DNA from: DASRCB01 sp035653295
GTDB taxonomy: Bacteria > Acidobacteriota > Terriglobia > Bryobacterales > Bryobacteraceae
Direction of reading: 5' to 3'
NCBI GenBank assembly: GCA_035653295.1
Contig: DASRCB010000314.1
Location: forward strand, 1 to 18,491
DNA: 18,491 nucleotides
Every line of letters begins with the position of its first letter. Position 1 is the first letter of the stretch. Shown in pieces: positions 13,701 through 18,491 of the stretch. The notes below the pieces were generated by a model. The model was not told where the DNA came from, did not search any database, and was given only the letters and a program-made list of their open reading frames with translations. Position numbers and translations under genes: made by a program.

Positions 13701-16700
13701 GAGGTGGTCACGGTGACCTGCGCCGACCGAAGGCCGCTAGCTCCCACCTGAGGCGTGAAGGCGACGGTCATATAACAGGTTGCGCGAGCGGCCAGAGTGG
13801 ACGGACAGTTCACGTTGGCGAACTGGTAATCGGCCGCGTTCGTACCCCCCAGCGCCATGGAGATCGAAACGCCGGTGTCGCCCTGATTGGTCACGAACAC
13901 AACCTGCGCCGTGCTGCTCGAACCCGCGGGTTGATTCCCGAACGCAAGCGCGCTTTGCGAGAGCGCGATCTGCTGATTGGCAGGAATTCCCACGCCGCTC
14001 AACTGTACCGTGTGTCCACCCCCGTTGTCGGCGATGGTGAGCGTGCCGGTTATGTTGCCGCTCGACGCCGGGGCGAAGGCCACATAGATGGTGCACGAAT
14101 TGTTCACAGCGAGACTCGCGAGCCCGGTGCAGCCATCGCCGCTGGGCCCGATTACGAAGCCGCTGGAAACGGTGTCCGTCCCGAAACTCACCGAAGAGTT
14201 TCCGAGATTGGTAACCGTGATCGCCTGCTGCGCGCTGGTCGTGCCCACGATCTGCACCTGGAACTGTGTGCTCAGCGGCGTGACCCGCAGTGTTTTCGCG
14301 TTTGCAACGCCCTTGCCGGACAAGGTAGCGGTGACAATCGTGCTGCCGTCGGCGAAGGTCACCGGGAACTGCACGTTGCCGGTCCGAGTTCCCGTCGCTG
14401 ACGGCGTGAACCTCACGTTCACCTGGCAAGAGCCCCCGACCGATATCGTCTGGCCGGAACAACCGTCGCTGCCCCCCTGTGCGCCCAGGTCGGAAAACTC
14501 ATTCGCCGGAGGAGCACCCAGGTTCGTTCCCGTTACAGTGCCCAGAGTAAATGACAGGTTCCCACTGTTCGTAAGCGTCAGCGTAACGCTGTAACCAGTG
14601 GTAATTCCGACGGTCTGATCGACAAATGACCCTGCCGTCGGCGAGATAACGGCAGAATCCTTCTCCGCTGCGCCGGTCCCGGCAAGGCTGCCGGACAGGT
14701 TCGTGATGGTCCCGTCGGAGTAAGTGATGGGGACTGTCAGAGTTGTACTGCGAGCTCCCGGCGCGTTCGGCGTGAAGGTAAAGGTGTTGGTGCACGCCTG
14801 CCCAGGCTGCAGCGTGTGCGTGCTGCAGTTGCTTACCAGTGCGAATTCGCTTGTTGGCGCGGCGCCGAGGTTCGATCCCGTTATGGTCCCGATAGTTAAC
14901 GGGATATCTCCGCTGTTGGTCACGACCATGGAAACCTGAGGCGCCGTCGTCGTCCCTACAACCTGGATCTGGGGGAACGTGCCCGCGCTCGGATTGAGCA
15001 GCGCCGAGGGGTCATCCGGCGCGAATCCGTCCAGATTGGCCGTCGCCAGCGGAGTGTTGCCGCTGGTCTGGAAGGTGATCGTGCCGGTTCGGTGGCCGGC
15101 GGCGGTTGCCGCAAACGATACATAGCTGAAGCAGCTCGTGCCGGAAGTGAGCGTTACGCCACTGCAGTTCTGGTTGTTAGCCGGTATAAGGAAATCGCCC
15201 GTAAGTGCAATGTTCCCGAGGGAAACGTTCGACCCCGTGTTGTTATAGAAACGAATAAACGTGTTGGTCGTGCTCGTCGTTCCCAGCGGCTGGTTATCAT
15301 ACGTCAGCAGGTTGTTCGAAAGATAGAAGTTCGGCGCCGCCGCGATGCCCGTACCCTGCAGCGTGATACTCTGCGTGCCCGCGTCGTCGGTGAACGTAAG
15401 TGTTGCGGTTTCCGCGCCCGTACCACTCGGCTGGAAGTTGACCCACATCGCGCAACTGGCGTTCGGCTGAAGCTGGGCGCCGCTGACGCCGCAGCTTCGG
15501 GAGTTATTGAGGTGGAAATCGGCTGCGTTCGCCCCGGTAACGGCCGGATTGGCGGAGAACGTGACGGCTTTGGTCCCGGTGTTGCGAATCGAAATCATGT
15601 CGGCGTTGACGCCATCATCGTTGCCATTGATGCCGCTCTGCTGGCCGACCACCACCGATCCCGAATTCAGTGGCGATGGTGGGGTAAACGCGATCGCCTG
15701 CGTTGCCGTCACGCCCGTGCCGGTCAGCGCGACGCCCGGGTTGCCGGCGCTCGTGTTAAGGGTCAGGGTTCCGGTTCGCGCTCCGCTCGCGGTGGGGGTA
15801 ATGGTCACCTGCACCTGGCAGCCGCCGAACGGATTCATCACGAACGGCGTTGGCGGACAGCTGAGGTTTGTGACCGCGAAATCGCTGGCGCCCGTGCTGT
15901 AACTGTTCACCGTTACCGGCGAGTTTCCTGGATTCCTGACGAATACAGCCTGCGCCGCGCTCGTCGTGCCATTGATCTGCGTGCCGAAGTTCAGCTGCGC
16001 CGGATTCGTTGTGGCAGTCCCTGTATCGGCGATCCCGGAGCCGGAGAGCGTCACGGTTTGCGGACTGTTGGACGCGCTGTCGATGAAGGTCAGGGCTCCG
16101 GAGCGGAAGCCAGTCGTTGTGGGAGTAAACGCTACGTTCACGCTGCAGCTCGCGTACGAACCGGTCCCATCCTCGATGGTCCCGTTCAGCGTCGTCTGAC
16201 AGGTGCTCGCCGTGATCTGGAAGTCACCGCTTACCAGCACGCGATCGATGGCGACGGGCGCCGTGCCGGCATTTTGAACGAAAACGGTAACGATGTTCGT
16301 CTGCACTCCTACGGGTTCATCCGGGAAGGCGACGCCCGTGGCGGGATAGAAGTTCAGTGTCTGCACCGCCGGAAGACCCACGCCGGTGAGGGAAACCTGT
16401 TGCGGGCTTCCGGTAGCCGTGTCGGTCACCGCGAGATTGCCGGTGCGAGTCCCGGCCGCCGTGGGCGTAAAGGTCATGTTGACGTTGCATGAGGACTGCG
16501 GATTCAACTGGCCGGGCACAGTGCAACTTGTGCTGAAAAGGGCGAAATCCCCGGATACAATCAGGGCCTGTATGGTGACTGGGGTGCTGCCGGTGTTCTG
16601 TATAACGGCGGTCTCGTTGTTGGTTGTAGACCCCACGGATTCAGTCCCGAAGTCCAGCGTCGAAGCGGCGAACGCAATCGTCCCGCCGCCGCCGGGCGGC

Positions 16701-18491
16701 ACGCCGGTGCCCGAAACCGGCATGGTTCCGCCGTTGCCGATTACGAGGGTGTCATTCAGCAGTCCCACCTGCGTGGGAGTAAATGTAAGGCTGATCGTAC
16801 AGCTGATGCCGGGCGCGAGTTGCGACGGACAGTTGTTGAGTTCGGTGAAATTGGTACCGGCCGCCGCGCCTGTCGAATTCATGTAAATGAGTGTCTGGAC
16901 ACTCATGTCACCGAGGTTCGTCAGCGTAAGGGTCGTGGCCGGACTTGTGGTTCCCACCTGCTGTCCACCGAAGGCGGGGACTGGGTTAGGCGTCACCTGA
17001 AGCAGGACGCCATCGATGCCCGAACCGCTGACATTAACAACCGTGGGACTGTTGCTGGCGTTGGAGTTGATAGTAACCGTCCCCGTGCGCAAACCCGGCG
17101 CCGCCGGCGTGAAGTATAACGTCAGGGTGCAATATCCGCCCGCCGAAACGGTTCCGGCGCAGTCGTCGCTCTCCGTGAAGATACTGCCGGGAGATACCAC
17201 GATGGATGATATCGTTGCCGGAACGCCGCTTAGATTCCGCAATCTCAGCGTGCCTGGGTATGGGCTGCTCGCCTCATAAGTGGCTGTGCTCACTCCCACG
17301 GTTTGGCTTCCGAAGTTTATCGTGCCTGGGTTTGGAAGCAGATATGGCGACGAGGACGCGCCAATTTTTGCCAGAAAGGCGCTCGTATTCGTGTTGCCGG
17401 GGATGGTCGTCGTCGTCGGAAAATCGAAAACAGAATTTCCCAGATTTCCGGTCAGGTAAACGTTGCTCGCGCTGTCCACGGCGAGTCCCGGCGTGAAGCC
17501 GTACAACGCAGCGCTGCTCGAACCGTCCCAGACTCCCTGGGCGAAACCGCTGAGGTATGTCGACAGGAGTGCGCTGGTTCCATTGCTGGAGAGCTCGGTG
17601 AGGAATGCCATGAACCCGCCCGGTGCGGGATTGAAATTCTGGAGTGCGTTGATGGCCGGGAAGTCACTGCTGCTGGTCCACCCGGAAATAAAGGCATTGC
17701 ACGACGAAAGGCATCCGTTGGGAATGGCGATGCCCCAGCCGGTTACGTTCGTTCCGGTGAAGCTGCTGGGGCCGCCCAGAAACGTCGAATAGTCTTCTGA
17801 GGCGCCGTCGGAGTGCAGCTTTACGGCGAATCCGCCTGCATAATTCGTCTGGTAGGCCCCGTTCGTTGTGGGCCAGTCTGCCGTGCCGACGAGTCCGGTT
17901 ATGTACGCGCTCGGCGCGCCGCTTTGCTCTACCGCGATTCCGTAGGGTGTGCCGAAACCGAGGTACGCGGAATAAACAAGAGCTGTGCCGGCGCCGTTCA
18001 GCTTGGTGACGTAGGCGCCCCCATTGAAGGTGCTGTAGCCGGTATACCGGAATGCTCCGTTGGTGACCGGAAACGTCGACGTGGTCGCCGCGCTCGCGGC
18101 GTACGTGTTCCCCGCAGGGTCAGCTGCAAGGCCGAAGACCTGTGAATTAGCTGTCCCCAGGTAGGTCGAGTAGATGAGCGATGCGGGGCCCGTGACCGCC
18201 GAAGGATTGAATTGCGCGATCCAGCCGTTGTAGTTCCCGGTCGTCCCGGCGTGCGCAGGTTGGTAAACGCCGGCGGTTGTGGGGAATGTCGCGGAATAGG
18301 TCCATCCGCCGGCATAGACGTATGTGGTCCCGCTGATGGTCTCGACAGCGAGGCCCTGCGCCGCTGAACCAGTTGTCGCATCCGTTCCGCCGAACCACGT
18401 GGCCCATGGCACGGTTGCGCCTCCCGCGGCTACCTCGACCAGGAAAGCGGCGTCGGAAGACGCGCTCGGACTGCTGGCCTGGTATGCATTG
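10730..18491 (-). CDS. giant secreted protein: SBBP repeats + 17 choice-of-anchor-D domains + 2 C-terminal domains (5'-partial)
   Basis: The frame ends at TAG 10730-10732 and is open to the window edge; the 26 codons before GTG 18412 read NAYQASSPSASSDAAFLVEV, so the true start lies outside. About 2586 residues are visible; numbers below count from GTG 18412. Residues 1-350 are SBBP beta-propeller repeats (NTYAASAATTSTFPVTNGAF, LNGAGTALVYSAYLG, TYLTGN-like blades). Residues 355-2265 hold about 17 repeats of about 112 aa with the choice-of-anchor-D/ASPM-SPD-2-Hydin pattern: LxFGxQxVGxTSxxQxVTLT, NTGxxxLTI, NxCGxxLxxxxxCxVxVxFT, PxxxGxRxAxxxxTDN, GTG. A Cys pair per repeat suggests a disulphide. 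Residues 2266-2413 and 2414-2560 are two similar domains of about 147 aa (SLSPxxGxG, NACxxYY, LxNDxGTA, SNSQC). The protein is probably exported and surface-attached, acting in adhesion or matrix binding. The substrate is unknown. Confidence 0.92.
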   Translation of the reverse strand, partial: NAYQASSPSASSDAAFLVEVAAGGATVPWATWFGGTDATTGSAAQGLAVETISGTTYVYAGGWTYSATFPTTAGVYQPAHAGTTGNYNGWIAQFNPSAVTGPASLIYSTYLGTANSQVFGLAADPAGNTYAASAATTSTFPVTNGAFRYTGYSTFNGGAYVTKLNGAGTALVYSAYLGFGTPYGIAVEQSGAPSAYITGLVGTADWPTTNGAYQTNYAGGFAVKLHSDGASEDYSTFLGGPSSFTGTNVTGWGIAIPNGCLSSCNAFISGWTSSSDFPAINALQNFNPAPGGFMAFLTELSSNGTSALLSTYLSGFAQGVWDGSSSAALYGFTPGLAVDSASNVYLTGNLGNSVFDFPTTTTIPGNTNTSAFLAKIGASSSPYLLPNPGTINFGSQTVGVSTATYEASSPYPGTLRLRNLSGVPATISSIVVSPGSIFTESDDCAGTVSAGGYCTLTLYFTPAAPGLRTGTVTINSNASNSPTVVNVSGSGIDGVLLQVTPNPVPAFGGQQVGTTSPATTLTLTNLGDMSVQTLIYMNSTGAAAGTNFTELNNCPSQLAPGISCTISLTFTPTQVGLLNDTLVIGNGGTMPVSGTGVPPGGGGTIAFAASTLDFGTESVGSTTNNETAVIQNTGSTPVTIQALIVSGDFALFSTSCTVPGQLNPQSSCNVNMTFTPTAAGTRTGNLAVTDTATGSPQQVSLTGVGLPAVQTLNFYPATGVAFPDEPVGVQTNIVTVFVQNAGTAPVAIDRVLVSGDFQITASTCQTTLNGTIEDGTGSYASCSVNVAFTPTTTGFRSGALTFIDSASNSPQTVTLSGSGIADTGTATTNPAQLNFGTQINGTTSAAQAVFVRNPGNSPVTVNSYSTGASDFAVTNLSCPPTPFVMNPFGGCQVQVTITPTASGARTGTLTLNTSAGNPGVALTGTGVTATQAIAFTPPSPLNSGSVVVGQQSGINGNDDGVNADMISIRNTGTKAVTFSANPAVTGANAADFHLNNSRSCGVSGAQLQPNASCAMWVNFQPSGTGAETATLTFTDDAGTQSITLQGTGIAAAPNFYLSNNLLTYDNQPLGTTSTTNTFIRFYNNTGSNVSLGNIALTGDFLIPANNQNCSGVTLTSGTSCFSYVSFAATAAGHRTGTITFQTSGNTPLATANLDGFAPDDPSALLNPSAGTFPQIQVVGTTTAPQVSMVVTNSGDIPLTIGTITGSNLGAAPTSEFALVSNCSTHTLQPGQACTNTFTFTPNAPGARSTTLTVPITYSDGTITNLSGSLAGTGAAEKDSAVISPTAGSFVDQTVGITTGYSVTLTLTNSGNLSFTLGTVTGTNLGAPPANEFSDLGAQGGSDGCSGQTISVGGSCQVNVRFTPSATGTRTGNVQFPVTFADGSTIVTATLSGKGVANAKTLRVTPLSTQFQVQIVGTTSAQQAITVTNLGNSSVSFGTDTVSSGFVIGPSGDGCTGLASLAVNNSCTIYVAFAPASSGNITGTLTIADNGGGHTVQLSGVGIPANQQIALSQSALAFGNQPAGSSSTAQVVFVTNQGDTGVSISMALGGTNAADYQFANVNCPSTLAARATCYMTVAFTPQVGASGLRSAQVTVTTSVAGETSLPITLTGTAVATGPAATLSPPLITFSTQNVGSASVAKSFSVTNTGSASLTVSNVSLGGANAGDYAITGDGCSGGTFNPNQACTVSLKFSPLLGGTRSATVSVTDNAAGSPHSISVSGTGFGVPVPSLSTAALNFANTNIGVQTAAQNITLTNTGSDVLSIASITITGVHAGDYNISANTCGATLAASVGSPHPSCTISVRFQPTASGSRGAAVTITDNANNAAGSTQNVALNGTGVAVPSAALSGGACAAGSTASNCIVSFATTNIGTASSAQTVTLTNAGSGPLTITTIAGGGTNSGDFGQTNNCGATLLNGTSCTVSVTFTPTAAGSRSATITITDNAGNTAGSIQTITLSGTGQAVPNATTATPGTLTFTDQNVNTTSVPLSFALNNGGTGALTISSVTITGANAADFTRVTGASNCGSSLAANSSCSIYITFTPSAPGSRTALVTVTDNANNTAGSTQTVTLNGNGIGIPNATGLPASLSFGNQNLATTSSGQSVTLNNTGTGTLTISRIGFGGTDPGDYAVSNTTCGATLAVGANCSITVTFSPLKAGSRPATLVVSDNSGNTAASQTVNLTGTGVAVPIASPSGGLTFSGQAVNTSSTSQNVTLTNTGTGTLVISSIAFSGGNAGDFSKTTTCGSSLVVGASCTVSVIFTPKGTGSRSANLVFTDNSGGVSGSTQPVALSGSGLAAVAPTVGGLSPNNGTGTSATLQAQYTDADGVSDLFSVRILISPVASVVNACYAYYAPRSNMLSLTNDAGTALTSAALGSATMLSNSQCALSASATTVSTSGNTLTVNWAFTNFTFSPGAKTVYLYAVGMTGLSSGQVSSGTFTIPGGGPPTIVSLSPTSGSGLSVTFQATYGDPDGLGDLHLVYLMVNSSTGGANACWVYYYPPTNSLYLRNDGGTAFLGPVTLGTTGAKLTNSQCTLDAGASSVATSGNQLTLNAALTFSATFTGQKNVYMSVTGFSGSTVPFTLEGTWTP

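Noticed and set aside
15092..16492. A 466-codon + strand open frame opposite the giant gene
   Set aside because: It is Arg/Gly-rich with no domain and lies entirely antisense to the well-supported repeat protein. The repetitive high-GC codon pattern of the real gene keeps this frame open.
18410..18412. GTG as the start codon of the giant gene
   Set aside because: The frame stays open for 26 more codons to the window edge and those codons read as typical SBBP sequence. No signal peptide follows the GTG, so the gene is truncated by the window.

Overview
The window looks like chromosomal DNA of a high-GC, Gram-negative-type soil bacterium, most probably an Acidobacteriota member of the Solibacter/Bryobacter kind. 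That is an inference from gene content: overlapping MacB-like permeases, a giant secreted SBBP/choice-of-anchor-D protein, and DUF433 and VapB-type antitoxins. No marker gene here fixes the taxonomy.

Layout. (1) 1-2558, + strand: the tail of an unidentified gene, then two MacB/FtsX-type ABC transporter permeases. All three are joined by 4-bp ATGA overlaps, so they form one translationally coupled operon. (2) 2559-5390: a decayed region. It holds a diverged copy of the 5' half of a tRNA (2925-2958), two unrecognised minus-strand genes (one with a signal peptide), a diverged 46-bp repeat, a frameshifted tyrosine-integrase relic (about 4971-5252) and a 12-bp-spaced direct repeat. I read this as a possible old integrative element on the 5' side of the tRNA. 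(3) 5391-5467: tRNA-Val(CAC) with encoded CCA. (4) 5423-10707: a compact 5.2-kb integrative element bounded by a perfect 46-bp direct repeat running from the tRNA anticodon loop to just past the CCA. It carries a tyrosine integrase, a small MerR-like excisionase, a 10-bp phased repeat array nested in inverted repeats, two small membrane proteins, a VapB antitoxin with a truncated VapC, a DUF433 antitoxin without a visible toxin (coupled to a small secreted protein), and an apparently intact HigBA-type toxin-antitoxin pair with a palindromic operator. (5) 10730-18491, minus strand: the C-terminal 2586 or so codons of a giant surface/secreted protein. It has SBBP beta-propeller repeats, about 17 choice-of-anchor-D Ig-like repeats and two C-terminal domains of an unnamed type. 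Its start lies beyond the window.

How it fits together. The integrase and excisionase form the recombination module. Paired 9-bp motifs near both ends (5513-5535 and 10477-10499) have the placement of integrase arm sites. The HigBA pair just inside the distal end is well placed to stabilise the element. The most intriguing signal is the run of about fourteen 10-bp units at 7271-7410 upstream of the excisionase gene. It keeps helical phase, switches orientation part-way and is enclosed by a perfect 15-bp inverted repeat. It could be an excisionase/integrase nucleoprotein site, a replication origin or a partition-like site. The sequence alone does not decide this.
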